Below, in pieces: positions 50,440-63,249 of a DNA stretch of 64,000 nt. The DNA lies in contig CAMPDV010001947.1 of the NCBI GenBank assembly GCA_946699065.1, forward strand, positions 23,421-87,420, given 5' to 3'. Source of the stretch: Loxodes magnus (taxonomy: Eukaryota > Ciliophora > Karyorelictea > Loxodida > Loxodidae). The position numbers were made by a program, and so were the translations under genes. Every line of letters begins with the position of its first letter. Position 1 is the first letter of the stretch. A model generated the notes under the pieces. The model had not been told where the DNA came from, searched no databases, and worked only from the letters and a program-made list of their open reading frames with translations.

Positions 50440-51290
50440 AAAGTTTAAAGCTTTGTTTAAAGCCTTAGTAGTCAGCCATCTGACCTATTCTATCAGCTTG
50501 TCTCTATTAGTTTGTCTTGAATTTCTACTAGGCTTAGTTAGGCGGTGTAGCACTTCATTAGTGCACCATTCCTTTAATATTCTGAATAGTTTTGGTCTTG
50601 CACTTAGCATTCCTAATTATTTATCCAAGGATTAAGATTTTAATTAAAGAATTTTTTTCTATAAATTTTTCCGCTTTATGTTGGATATATCCTAAATAGT
50701 TTTCTAAAAATATCTTATTTATTCTTTCTTTAAATTTCGCTTAGTTAGTAGCAGTATTTTCATTGGTGTTATTTATTGCACACGTAGCATTTTATTCTTC
50801 TTTTAAACTATTATTCCTGTAATACTTATTTAATTTAAATTTACTACTTATTTTAAATAAACGTTTACTGTTTATTTTAATTTGAGGCTTCATTTTCTAT
50901 TTCCATAGGATCTGATTAATTCTGTTAAAACGAAAATGGCGTTACCTGAATTTATTATTAAATTTAAATAATTCTTTGTTCCAGTTTGTTTTCTATTTCT
51001 TATGATTATTAACATTGATTCTCAAGTAAAGACGTATTAGTTTATCTAATTTTTCTACTTTATCAGTGAGGTATCTATTTTTAAACATAAACTCTTTTAA
51101 TGACTTAGATATTATTTCTATTTGAGTTTGTGTCGGAAGTTTTTTTAATTCTGGATTCCAAGTGGTTAATGCTCGTCATATCAATCATATTTCTCACTTT
51201 CACTCATTGTAATTATTTCGCTTTTTTATTTTTAGAGAATTTTCCTGTTTAAATGTTTTGTTCAAAGTTCTGTTATTTCTTAGAAGCCAT
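50440..51290 (-). CDS. Family 2 ORF1: gag-like protein with CCHC knuckle
   Basis: ATG 51288-51290 reads MASKKQQNFEQNIQTGKFSK, then a Gln/Asn-rich region, a coiled-coil-like middle (EIENKLEQRIIQIQQQIQ), the acidic DPMEIENEASNQNKQQ, and then CYVCNKQHQWKYC, a knuckle with C-X2-C-X3-H-X4-C spacing (one residue shorter than usual) whose Trp is UGA. A basic C-terminal part follows (KPSRNSRQTNRDKLIEQV, RWLTTKALNKALN) to about 50440. The motif and the neighbouring 3' tail point to an RNA-binding retroelement protein. The reading is continuous apart from small doubts. Confidence 0.58.
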
Positions 51291-51309
51291 TTTATATAAT
51301 ATTAATAAT

Positions 51310-52590
51310 TTATTATTGTGGTGTCATCTCTATTTGGTTTACCACTTAATCGAGTATAAAAAATAATAGAGTTTGTTCAAATCTTCTTCATCTCTCACTT
51401 CTTCTATTACATAATAACTTGTGCAGATCTGACTTTTTTGATTACAGGAATCTTGCTTCAATCTCATTTAGATCCAAGCATTTGTCTCGTTCTTCTTTTT
51501 TGAGCATTTTATATATAATAGTAATTAATCCCCACCATATATCTTTTTCTTATAAAGTCTTCCTTCTGTCGAGCATTATAACTTAGTCATGTCATTTCAT
51601 ATCCTTTGACTTGTTCATTTCTATTTTCTATGAAAATACCAACAGTATTTAAAGTGTGTCCTTATTTTTAACAAAAAAAACATATTGTTGTGCATCTTTT
51701 AAAGATATATCCCAATTTTTAGCATTTTCAACATTTTTTATTAAAAAAAAGTAAAATTAAGTTTGTAGTTTTAAAAATTTGCCTTTAAAACATCTAACAT
51801 TTTGATCAGTCTCTTCTTAAATAAAGGACGACTTAAGATTTCATTAGTTTACTACCCTTATCTACTTATCCAGCCTTCATTATTTGTTTCATTTAGTTTT
51901 AAGTTTCCATATTTCTTCCTGTATATCTTTCAGGATTTTGCAGGTTATATATTAAAGCACTCTTTTGTTCTAGAAAATTCTTTTCTTAAAGTATTTTATT
52001 TTCCTTATATATATGATACTTTTACCAGCACCTTTCCGTTTAATGTGATTTTTTACAAATTCAGCATCTTGATCTTCTTAGTTGTTGACTTATCCTATTT
52101 ACGAATTATAGATCAGTATTAGGTTCAATTTCCATCGGTATGGATTATGCTTATACCATAAATTTTAATTTAATTCTAGTTATTATGTTTGTTATTCTTA
52201 AATTTATTTCATTTGTTAATGGAAAATCTAGAGATCTGATTAAAAAAATTAGGAATGTCCTGAAAATGTTAGGTAATTTGATTCAGTTTGTCACTCATTT
52301 ATTATTAGATTGAATTTATGGTTTGTTCTACTACTGAGAAATCATAATTTATTCTTTGCTACAATTCATTTAAAGTGGTCTCTATTTATTCTATTTTTAT
52401 CTATATTGTTTTAGTTCCTACTGTAAGTTAGATATTTTCTATTTAACTTATTATTCAAATGCTTATTTTGATTATTTTTCTTAATCTTAATTCGATGACT
52501 ATTCAGTTAAATTATACTATTCTACCTGTTTTTTATGAAAGTATTAATAGAGGTCTATTATTTCTTAGGTACCATTCTTTTATATAATAG
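51310..52590 (-). mobile_element. Family 2 element, copy lacking the 3' tail
   Basis: ORF1 start at 52575 on the minus strand. It is abutted at its 3' side by the next copy's start at 51290 with only about 100 AT-rich bases between, so the two copies sit in tandem. Confidence 0.5.
51395..52575 (-). CDS. Family 2 ORF1, second copy, frame-broken
   Basis: ATG 52573-52575 reads MVPKKQQTSINTFIKNRQN, then IQIKIEQIETTLNELQQRIN and SVVEQTINSIQQQMSDKLNQ (coiled coil), and near 51690 the knuckle-like sequence CFFCQKQGHTLN, in which the last Cys is reached only after a one-base shift. Then come MTWLSYNARQKEDFIRKRYM and KIPVIKKVRSAQVI. The order is the same as in the copy at 51290, with different sequence, so the copies diverged some time ago. 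The end is taken at UGA 51395-51397. Confidence 0.48.
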
Positions 52591-52609
52591 AGTAAAAAAA
52601 ATACTTTGA

Positions 52610-52900
52610 TTAAAGTGAGCGTAACACTTCAATGGTGCGCAGCACTATAAGAAGTCAATTTTAAAGTCTTTAAATTCCCAATTTCGCCTTTGTATCTTCT
52701 CTTCTAATTGTGGGCAAGTTTGAGGTTCCAATTCTCAAAAGCACAGGACGCCAACAGGTGATTACAGGTAAATTTCCAACCCATGATGAAGAGATTAGTC
52801 TGGTCCAAAACTTAGAAGGTTTGCTTCTGAGTTAGTTCATCTTTGGAGAATTTTATCGTAACCTTTAGAGACAAGGCCCACCCTATTTTAAATTATGTAA
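52610..52900 (-). mobile_element. Family 2 tail fragment
   Basis: The minus strand carries the covarying hairpin (52742-52785), GTGCTGCGCACCATTG, and a terminal hairpin near 52615-52635 (GAAGTG paired with CACTTT). It is 5'-truncated and ends 35 bases from the ORF1 start of the next copy. Confidence 0.55.
52742..52785 (-). other. Covarying hairpin, copy 4 (CATGGG/CCTGTG stem)
   Basis: On the minus strand CATGGG (52780-52785) faces CCTGTG (52742-52747): four Watson-Crick pairs and two G-T pairs, so the stem can form in RNA. The loop holds TTACCTGTAATCA. Confidence 0.55.
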
Positions 52901-54250
52901 ATAAAAATACTAATTAATATAAATTAGTTAGAAGTTTATTTTATCCTAAAAAGAGAAAAAGTTACAATTGACTCATTGGACTTTAAAATTAGATAGTTTT
53001 TTCTAAGATTTGAGTAATTTGAAATGGAATTTTATAAAAATTTCTGTTTTCTTTCTTTTAGGAAAGTTGCAATAGATTTATTATGTAAGTATCTATTTAT
53101 AAAGGATTGAATGAAGAGTTTGCAATTTCTAACAAGTAAATATTTATTTAAAGTTATCTAACTTATCCAATTTGCTATACCAATTGTCACTTGGCGTTGA
53201 TCAATGGAAAGTTTTGAACCCACCTATATGTTCTATTAATTCATAATCAATATTTAAACTACTCTTGGTAATTGAACAATAAATTATTTTTATAATAATT
53301 TTAAGTTTTTATGTTTATTCAATTATTTTTCTTTTAACCTGAAAGGCTAAATATTACATTTCCTTTAAATAAATTTAAGAATTTAAAGTATTTTTAAAAT
53401 TTTAACTATTAGAATATTTATAAATTTGTAAATTCCACTTTAATAATTTCTTTCCTCTTATTATTACTTTAAATAAAAATAACTATTTTGATTATTTATT
53501 CACTTCTATCTCTAAAATTCTATCATACAATTCCTTTTATCAAGCTATCCATTATTAGGATAAACTTAGTGATATTAATTTAAAATGATTGCACTAAATT
53601 TTTTGAGACTTTCAATAAGTCTCTCCTTTTAGGTTAAAATGATATTAAACATTTAACTTTAATTCATTTAGCATATTTATAAACTTTTATATCCTCTCAG
53701 CCTTAGAAATTATTCTAGCATTAAATATCTACTTATGGATTTATAATGATCTACTATATAAATAATAAAGAATTAGGTTTTCAGAATAAAAGTATTTTTT
53801 CATTCAAAATCTTTTAAAAGTGAAATTTTAAATTATGAAGACTAAACTAAAATAAAATTAATAATGCTAAATGACTAGATTTGTTATAATAGCTAAAGTT
53901 ATTTAAATATGTTTAAATAAAGAGATATTTTATTAAATTTATTTATTTTAATTCAGACCAAAATTAAGTGCATTTGCTTTTGGAGGTATTTCAATCTCTT
54001 TTTCTCCTACCTTTAGGATTAGAAACTAAAAAGAAAAGTTTTTAAGTCAAAGTAACTCTTCTTTTTGATATATATATGTCCTTGAAATATTCTTTCGCAT
54101 AGATAATATTTTTATCTTTTTCTCTTATATATCTACAAATTTTTACTATATACTTGCTCTTTTAGTAGTACCTTAACTTATCTCTTCTTTTGATCTATTT
54201 CTTCTAGTAGTTTCAATAAACTATCTTGAGATGCTACTACTATAACTCTC
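52901..54250. other. AT-rich stretch without a clear gene
   Basis: No convincing frame, element edge or RNA gene seen. Confidence 0.4.
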
Positions 54251-54259
54251 GAACGTATC

Positions 54260-55440
54260 TGTGTAAAAGACGCTTCATCATAACTTCAAATAAAAGTATT
54301 GAAACTACCGAAGAAGTAGAAGAATAAAAAGATTAGAAAACTTCAACTAATACTAAAAGAGAGAGATAATATTGCAAAAAAATTTGGAAAAATATGTAAG
54401 TAAAAAGAAAAAAGCATTTCTAAGCGAAAGAATAATTCATGGACTACAAGATAAAAAGATAAAAAGATATATTACTTCAGAAAAAAGATTCTTCGCCACT
54501 CTAGAAGATAGATGTCCGAAATGTAGCAGAATTATGAGGAGACTAAAAAGCTGCAAAAAACGATCCATGATGCAATAGCATCTACTTTTGAGGAGAAGCC
54601 GAAAAAATAGACAAAGTCCGCCTTAAACCAAGAGGTCTCAGAATTCAATCCTTCTGGACATATAAGCATGGAACAGCGCGTAAAAATGGCGCTGAGCCTC
54701 AAGGAAGAGGTTAAGGAACTCCAAAAGAGAATATTAAGATGATGGAGTAGATCTAACACGAATTTTAATTATGCTTGAATTGAGAATGGTTTTTTAGGAG
54801 AGTGAGAGGAATCTTTATGGAACTACAAGCGAGAGGGGTTCATTCAGACAAGTTCCCAAGTAAAGAGGGTTAAAGACCAAAATCAGAATATTGAAGCATC
54901 CAATAGAGCTAGAAGATCAATTAAAGCTAGCAAAACCTAGCTGATCACAATATGGGCATTGAAATGAATACTGAAAATGAACGAGGAACTTATAAACAGT
55001 AATCACCTAATAAAAATAAAAACCTAGGAGAATATATTGTTGCTGTAGCAGCTGGTAGTATTTGTGTAGAAACTGCAAAAAATTTTAGTAATTAAAGAAA
55101 TAATACAGAAATAGAGAGATCAAGACTCAAAAATTATGGTGTAATCAAGATGGGAGAATCTACAAAAGTATTTTTACGATGCCCCACTCAAAAAGTGAGC
55201 AACAAACACCAAAAAAAGAAGCAAATAATAATACATTTTTAACACTTATTTGAGCGGTGAGTTACTTGAATTTCCGCAGAAAATATTTAAGCACAATGAA
55301 TAATTCAAGAACTACATGTATAGTAAGGCGATGAGCTATATAGATTTACAAATTTTCTATATAGCCTCTAGATTAATCTAGAGGTTGACGAGAGATAGGA
55401 TGAAATACCTATAAGAACGTTTAACATTTAATTTTATATA
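54260..55440 (+). mobile_element. Family 1 element, copy next to the duplication
   Basis: Contains SMEQRVKMALSLKEEVKELQ at about 54665-54725, matching the shared coiled-coil segment, and the 3' hairpin at 55363-55386 followed by GACGAGAG...CATTTAATTT. It ends about 140 bases before the second receptor copy. ORF frames are broken in several places; a CxxC pair (RCPKCSR) lies near 54513. Confidence 0.5.
55363..55386 (+). other. 3' hairpin of family 1, copy at 55 kb
   Basis: AGCCTCTAGA, loop TTAA, TCTAGAGGTT: nine Watson-Crick pairs and one G-T. Stem kept, loop changed relative to the copy at 49 kb. Confidence 0.75.
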
Positions 55441-55579
55441 AAATCGTTTTGATTATCAATTTATCATTAAAATAAGAGAAAATATACATAACTACTACAT
55501 CTCATATTTACTTGCTTAGTTAATATATTAAAAAAATAACAACATTAAGAATAGAGAAAAAACATTGATATTAAATAAT

Positions 55580-58500
55580 TTATGAACTAATACCATCATT
55601 CTATAAGACTGGCTATAATTCTTCCATTTAATGCTTCTATGCAATAATTTACTCTTCTTTTGGTTAATCCTCTTATATTTTTCTTGACTCTATTAAAGTT
55701 AAAACTTCACTTTAAATTTATTCTTCTTTTTCAAGCTAAGTTCGCTATGAAATTTTATTACATCTTTAGTTTCGTCCAACATAGAATTTTCTATTTAACT
55801 ATCATTTTAGAGTATCTACTTCTTTACTATCAATTACTCTTTGTCTTTGCTACTAAAACATTTTTACTCTTAAATATCATTTTACTCTTACTTGTCAGTT
55901 TTTTTATCCACTTTCTTGATCTCAGTCTAAATTATCTTCTTCTTAAGCTATTTAGTTCTTGATATCCAATAAAGAGTTTTATCTAATTCTCAGTAAGGAT
56001 TCTTTAAATTCCCTTTCCTTTATCGTAGAAGCTCTTCTTACATTTACTAGCAATATTTTTCTCATTTCAGAAGTTCTAGTCTTCTATATGTTTATATGAA
56101 TCAGCTAACAAACTTGCATTTGCCCAAGGTCTAAAAGCAAATCTAAATAACTTAATTAAGTCTGGCTTATACTGCTTTAGGTAATTAGGAAATTATCTCT
56201 AATATAAGACTCCAAATAAAGCTATGATAATAGTACCTATAATAAAGGATATAAAAGGAGCTAAGAATCTTCGTATATTAGCCCTATAGTTGCTAATAAG
56301 GAAATATAAGAAACAAGAAGAAATAGCATTAACTGTATTGCATTTACTTTCATGAATGAGTATGGCTTTATTAAGTAAATCAGTATAGCGAATGTAAAAT
56401 GTTGAGGCTGAATAAAAAAATCCTTGAAATATGCTATATTTTTTCTTTAGTCAATCGGTTTAAAACATTGATAAGAACTTAGAAGTAAACTCTTAGTAAA
56501 ATGAATTTAGATTATTGCTTTATATGTAAGTGCTCGTGTAAGTCTTATCAATGAGGCTAAATTAGCATAACTAAAGGTAGGTAGAAACTTAAGATGATAC
56601 TTGAAAATATTATGGTCATTATATGAAATTTTGAAGAGCATGACAGTGAACAATCAAAAATTAGAAAGCTTTCATCCCAACTCAAAGAAGAACTTAAGTT
56701 GTTATCACGACCATAAAGACACTAAAATGGCTCAGTTAAAATAAAAAGAATAGGAAGAAAAGTAATTTCTATCAATGATTAAGTTAAGCTATAGGAAAGA
56801 TTTCCTATTCATCTTAAAAAGCTAAACCTTTCTTCAAAAACTACTTCAAATCTGCATAAGAAAGCTATAATAAAAATAATGGTAATAACTGCAATTGAAC
56901 CAAAAGAAAAATAAACAATTCAGTTAAAAATAATAGGGAACTTGTAATTTACTAAGTCTAATATAAAAGTCTAAATTAAGATATCTACTTCTTTAGGAAA
57001 TAAAGCATCTAAATTAGGACCAATAGCTAAAAATTGAACGAACTAAATTATAAGAGTAAATATAAATTCTTAATCATCATTTGACATTCAGACTTCCTCG
57101 ACTATTTTTTAGTAGCTTGTTTTATTTCACAATTTTAAGCCAATTAAAAGAGTAATAAATGAATATGTCAGAATAGTAAGCATAGCAATTAAATCTACTT
57201 TATAACCTTCCTTAAACTCAGAAACTCATCTTTCAGTAAAGTCACAATTATCATCATAAATAGGGAAAGAATCTGATAAAGGGCTAGTAGAATTATCATT
57301 TCAATAGTTATATGGAGCAAGTTAATTTCAAACTATAGCACAAGTAGAGCAATATTCAAGAAAAGGGATTAAATGTAGATTTTAGTTTTCATCGTAAATA
57401 TTATTGATAAAGTTACAGTTAAGGTTATCTCTAAAATTTTCGTTTTATTTGAATTTTATAGTTCCACTACATCCTGTTAATTTTTTATATCTAATGTGAT
57501 AAGAAAGAGTTTTTGAGTCATAATAGTCCTTAACCTTCTTCAATGCAGCTTTGAATTCCATGTGCTATGATAAGAGGTTACTCTACATAATAGCAAGGCG
57601 AAATGCTGATGTTAGCACATTCTTATTATACCTGTATCATTTACTATCCCAGCTCTCCTATATACTCAGTAGGAGTAATAGTGATAGATCCTTACAAAAG
57701 CTTTCTCACTTTTTTCAGCTGTTTAGAATCTTAAGCATTATTTTCAATTACATTAGCAGTATAAATTAAAAGAAATTCAGTATCACCAGATTTTCATCCC
57801 AGGTCAATAATCTTATTTGCTAGTCTCCAAACGGAATTGATAGCAGGGAATCCTATAATAATTCTAATTTCTCTTTCTAAAATTTATTTAGCTAATATAT
57901 CATAATTAGTCTAATTTCTAGTTTAGTTCATATCGTAAAACGTAGTTTCATTATCATTAAGAATTTGCTTGCCATTCAACTAAATTCATTGTCTAGTCTT
58001 ATTATGCATCTATTAGTTAGAGGGTTCAATTTATTCAGATATTAAACCAAATTTGTTTCAGTTATTTTTTTCTAAATACTTAATATATATATTTGTAACT
58101 ATCTATCAGGACATATAATTGTTAATAACATTAGCATATTACTGAGTGCTCTACAACAAATCTTCTCTACTTGAATAAATATATGGAATTTCTATTCCCA
58201 TTGCTTGTAGAACTTTGTATGCAGGTAATCAGCTTATGATTACAATACTTCCCTAATGTCCAACTCCTAGATTAAAGTAGCCTTCAATAAACGTTTGTAA
58301 AGTATAGTTCAAATTATAATAAAATCCACCATACGAGAACGAATTTGCTTTCAGTTGCTAACTTTTCAAAATTTATTTATCTTTGTTAATAAAATCGACT
58401 ATGCATGGAATATGTAAAGGAGGGAGTATAATAGGAAAGTATTTAGCTGCACCATATGGCTCTTTATCATTAGTCGAGTAAGACATTTCAACAGTTTAAA

Positions 58501-59621
58501 TTTCAGGAGGAGGTTTTAAGCTAGGTCCAGGGTATATAACATCTGCAGTGGATATAATTGATTAGCCTTTAATTTAATAAATTTAAACAGGAATTTTATC
58601 CTAAAGATTATAAACCGAGAACTCTTAGTTTAGCTACCTCTAATTACCGAACATTCTACTTTTAAACTGGTTAAATAGCTATTTAAAACTGGTAGCTTAG
58701 TTCTATTTATTCAGACTATTTAAAAAATCAAAGAGTGAAAGTAGATATTAAATGTAGTAGCCAGTTAGTTCGAAATAGCTTTTTAGGGATGAATTGTTTA
58801 GGAGTAAGAGCTATCATTCCATTATCTAATATACCTATATGAATTTTAGATCTATTATGCACTAAGTAAGTTATATCTGGATTTATTAGATTAGAGGATT
58901 CTAATCCTATAATTCAGGCATATTAATCTCCTGCCATTTTATAGAAAGTAGAGAAAGTAAGAATATAAGCTTGTCAACATACATCTGCTTACATCAAAAT
59001 GATTGAAGATCCTCATACTCTAACTGCGATTGGAATTTCAACTAAAAGTCTTTTTTAGATATAACTATTATTGCAGCTATTTTGGTTTAATCCATAATAA
59101 GAGTTTAGAGGAATATTTGCTGATTGGCTGATAAAGTGGGATCCTTCGCTGAAAAACTCTTACGCTTTGTAAAATCTAGCTTCTTATTAGCTAACATAGG
59201 TAATTTTTCTGAACTACAATTCCTTTAATAAAGTCTATAAAGCTTTACCTTCTTCCTAGTAACTTGGCATTACTCAGTAAACATTTTCCTTCGGATGTAT
59301 TTATCTGATCTATATGCCACGAAGAGTAACTGATTACTCAACTGAGAGAGTTTTTAAGTATACAAAAGATTGAAAGTCAAATCGATAATACCTAATATTT
59401 CCAGAATTCTACATCTTTTGCTCAATTAACTCCACACTAAAGTTAAGATTCTACAAAGTAAGAGGAATAGGTATGAAGTTAGTATGATTGAACTTACTTA
59501 CATAAATCTATTAGCAAACTGAGTTCATTATATAAGGAATAGTATGTGGTGAGCTTATTACGAGAAGATTAAAGGAATTTACCTGATTTATAAGTCAGAA
59601 GATAAACAGCAATGAATGCAT
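55580..59621 (-). pseudogene. Receptor gene, copy 2 (many single-base indels)
   Basis: Same gene as 39285..43322, from ATG 59619-59621 (MHSLLFIFWLINQVNS) to the matching TAA at 55580-55582, only a few percent different in bases, and with the same UGA-Trp codons. At least ten one-base indels break the frame, for example near 55675, 55703, 55735, 56099, 56261, 56397, 56447, 57529, 58779, 59297 and 59400. Nearly all change the length of a homopolymer by one, which is also the usual error of long-read consensus. It may therefore be a young pseudogene or a poorly polished intact gene; the sequence cannot decide. The C-terminal Gln/Glu tail is present. Homology to copy 1 stops within a few bases of the TAA. 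Confidence 0.8.
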
Positions 59622-61900
59622 TCTAAATTAATTAAATTAAATTAAATTAAATTAAAAAAGAAATAAGGATTTTTTTTAATTAATAAGTCTCTACTTTTAG
59701 TTAAATAAGTTATGCATCTTAAAATGATTTCAATTTATTAGTCTTTTAAATTATTTTATTATTTTATTATTTCTTTTTGCAAATAAAGATAGATAAATTT
59801 TTTATTGTTAATTAATGCTTTAATTATTTTAAATTAAGTTTTAGGTATTAAAGCCCTTATCTAGAGAATAAATATTTTAGCAAACATTAACAGATAATGA
59901 TGTTTATTAAAAAATTCTTCTATGATTATAAGAGAAATTATTTCTATCCTTATTTTCTCTTTGATGCTTGATTTAATTATTAAAATATATTGTTTAAAAA
60001 ATTTAAACTTTTTCTTTAAAAAATCAACTTTCTTTATTATTATATTCCTAATCAATTGTTTTCATTGGTCAAAATTGCTTATTTAATAGCTTACTCTTTT
60101 AGAAAAATAAAAACTTTTAAAAATATTTATCTTAATTATTATCTCAGAAAAGACACTCTAATTGGATTCCTTTTCATTCTGATTATTTGCAGTTTGTTTT
60201 ATTTATATATTAAAATAATTTATGAATAAAGGTAAAGGTATTTATTTTTTATTTATTTCCTAAGTTTCTTAATTATTACTCATTCAGCTAAAGTTATAAA
60301 AGTTTTCTAATTTATTAATACTAAAATTTAAAAAATCACCCATAAACACATAAATTAGAATTACTATAATGAGAAATTCTATTTAATTTAAGGTAAATAT
60401 CTGAGATATAATTAGTGTCTTCAAATAATTAGTTTTTAATATCATTATTGTTTATCTATCTTTATTTGTTTCTAACTTAGAAATATATATACTTATATAA
60501 AATTATTTTAAGCTTAGGATTATTAAAAATTAATAAACCAAAGTTCTTTTTATTACAATGACTATTATATAAAGAGTTCAAAATAATATTGATTTATTGC
60601 TTCTTTTATTATTATAATATATCTATATATAGCATCTCTCATTTAGGTTTATATTTAGCATAGTAATGATTATAATTAAAGTGAGGAATATTCCTATCTT
60701 ATATTATTTTATTATTTTATCCTTTCTTATATCTTAGATATTTATCTTTAGCATTGTTTTAACTCAATTTAATTTTGCTTGATACTTCCTACTCGATAAT
60801 TTATAATTACGATTTAGCAAGTAATTCATTTAATGTGTTTTAAGCACTATATTTTTGAAATAAATAAGCTAAAGCATCACTCTCTTATTTCTACTATTTA
60901 AATAATTAAACTACATGCTACCTATAAAAATTTACATCTTGCATATGGAAATTCTTCAGTTAAGTGAATTTAAATAACTATAAAATCTACATCTCAGAAG
61001 TAATTATTTTTCAAAAATTATCTATATGAGCAGGTAACAAAAATTCCAAATACTTAGCTAAAAATTATATCTACCACAAAAGAATTTATTTATTTAATTA
61101 TGTTTTAAAATAGTTTCTTTAAAATTAAATATAAAACAAATTGTTAATAAAATTAATTTCTTTTTAACAGCATAATAGACCAAAGATATAATCAATTTCT
61201 ATAGCTAGGTATTTTATTTATGATGTATAAAGAATAAATTATTCTATATTAAGTTTTCTTATTTTTATTTAAGATTATCCATCTTTTAAATAAATTATCA
61301 AAACTAATTTAGTGCAGAAATTATATTTAATTTCCTTGCTTTTAGAACTTCTTCGATATTATATCATATTATACATCATTCTTTAAAGATCTTAGAACTA
61401 GATTATGCTTATTTGGCAAGTTAGAGAAATAAAATAAGATCTAATTTAATTTAATTATAATAAGCTGTGCAATATACATTTTTTAAATCTACTACAAGTT
61501 ATTATCACCTTATAAATAAAATTTGTAGTGCTTAAATTCTTAATTGTGCAAGGAGTAAAATAAGCCCTACTTTGGAAATTTCATCTATAAAATAAGAGAT
61601 TTGTACTAAAATTAATGATCTAAATGGATTGCTTGATGCATTAATATTTTTATACTAAATTATTAATTAATTATTATATAAACACTTATTAATTTTTCAG
61701 GAACTTAATATATATTTGATGAAAATAGTTAGTATGAATGTGAGAAAAAGTATTTCATTTATTAAATTTTTCTATTTTGCCTTAGAAAAAAATTTTTCTT
61801 GCTTTATAGCTGAAATCTTAGTTACTCAAAGCATAACTTTTATTTACTAATTTAATCGTGGAAAATTTAGATTTTTCTTAGGATTTTATTAAATTTCAAA
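59622..61900. repeat. Upstream part of segmental duplication, copy 2
   Basis: Matches 43323-45700 with the same mosaic: poor at first, near-identical at 60221-60710, then declining. A short ATTAA run occurs at 59632-59655. Confidence 0.65.
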
Positions 61901-63240
61901 GCTCTAGAGGAATAGCTTTGCTTATTTTATACAATATGTATTTAACTTTAATTTAAACTCAGAAAATAAGATTTATAGCTTATCTTTGACTAGTAATCAT
62001 AGCCGATTTTAGGCTCTTTCTTCATGATGTATTTAAAAAAAAATTAAATCTTTTATCAAACTAAGCATTTGCCTTTTATTATCGATTATATTGTTATTTA
62101 TATCCAATTGTAAATTTAATTATCTAGAGGAATTAACAATTGTGTTATAAGCTAGGATATAAAATCATAGAGTTAATTATATGAAGCTTTGACTGTGCAA
62201 TGCTGCTTAGCTAAATTTTTTAGAAGCTTCTTAAATTAAATCAAAATTAATTAAATAAATACTTATTAACTTCTTAGTTCCTTAATTTTGCTCTATCTGA
62301 ATTTAAAATTAGATTTATCCTTTATACATAATTTTTCATGTTCATTTTATTTAACTTTAGCAATGAAAAGTTAACTTTTTCTAATACTCAGACATAGATA
62401 ATAAAAGAATAAAACAAATGCTTTCAAAGTTTAAACTTTTAATCTAAATGTTTAGCATATCTAAGAAATACTAATTTTAGGATGTAGTGTCTATATAAAA
62501 GAAATATCCTTTAATAAGTATCTCTTTATTTAAATATATTTAAATGACTTTAGCTATTATACCTAAAATACTCTATTTAAGTATTATTAATTTCAATTTT
62601 AGTTTAGTCATATAATCTAAAAACTCTCTTTTTAAAATATTAAATGTAAAATGGGATAATAATACTTTTATCTTGCAAAACCAGTTCCTGATTTAATTTT
62701 GAAAAGAAGTAATTATAAGTCCATAAATAGATATTTAAATTTAGAATAAATTATAAGGCTAAGAGAATATAAAAATTTATATATATGCTAAATTAATTTA
62801 TAGCTAAATGCTTAATATCATTTTAACCTAAAGTGAGAGATTTATAGAAAGTTTAAAAAAATTTAGTGTAATTATTTTAAGTTAATATCACTAAATTTAC
62901 CCTCATAATGCATAACTTGATAAAAGGAATGTAGAATAATATATGAAAGATAGAAGTTAATTAATAATCAAAATAGTTATTTTTAATTTAAGGTAATAAT
63001 AAGAGGAAAGAAATTGTTAGAGTGGAATTTACAAGTTTATAATATTCTAATTAGCTGAAATTAAAAAAAAAATTTAAAATTCTTAAACTTATTCAAAGGA
63101 AAGGTAATTTTACTTTTCAAGATAAATAATAAAAATCATATAAACCTAAAGACTTTAAAATTTATAAAAGGAATTATATTTTTATAAAAAATAACTTCAA
63201 ATATTATATGCTAGATAACTTTAAATAAATAGATAATTCT
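61901..63240. other. AT-rich stretch without a clear gene
   Basis: Nothing convincing found on either strand. Confidence 0.35.
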
Positions 63241-63249
63241 TAGAAATTA

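Larger units (their letters stand above)
49952..51300 (-). mobile_element. Family 2 element, near-complete copy
   Basis: The minus strand runs from the ORF1 start at 51290 to the terminal hairpin at 49964-49981, with the covarying hairpin at 50094-50140 before it. It is the only copy in the window where ORF1 and the full 3' tail are joined. No polymerase ORF lies between them, so it is a short, non-autonomous-looking form of about 1.35 kb. Confidence 0.58.
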
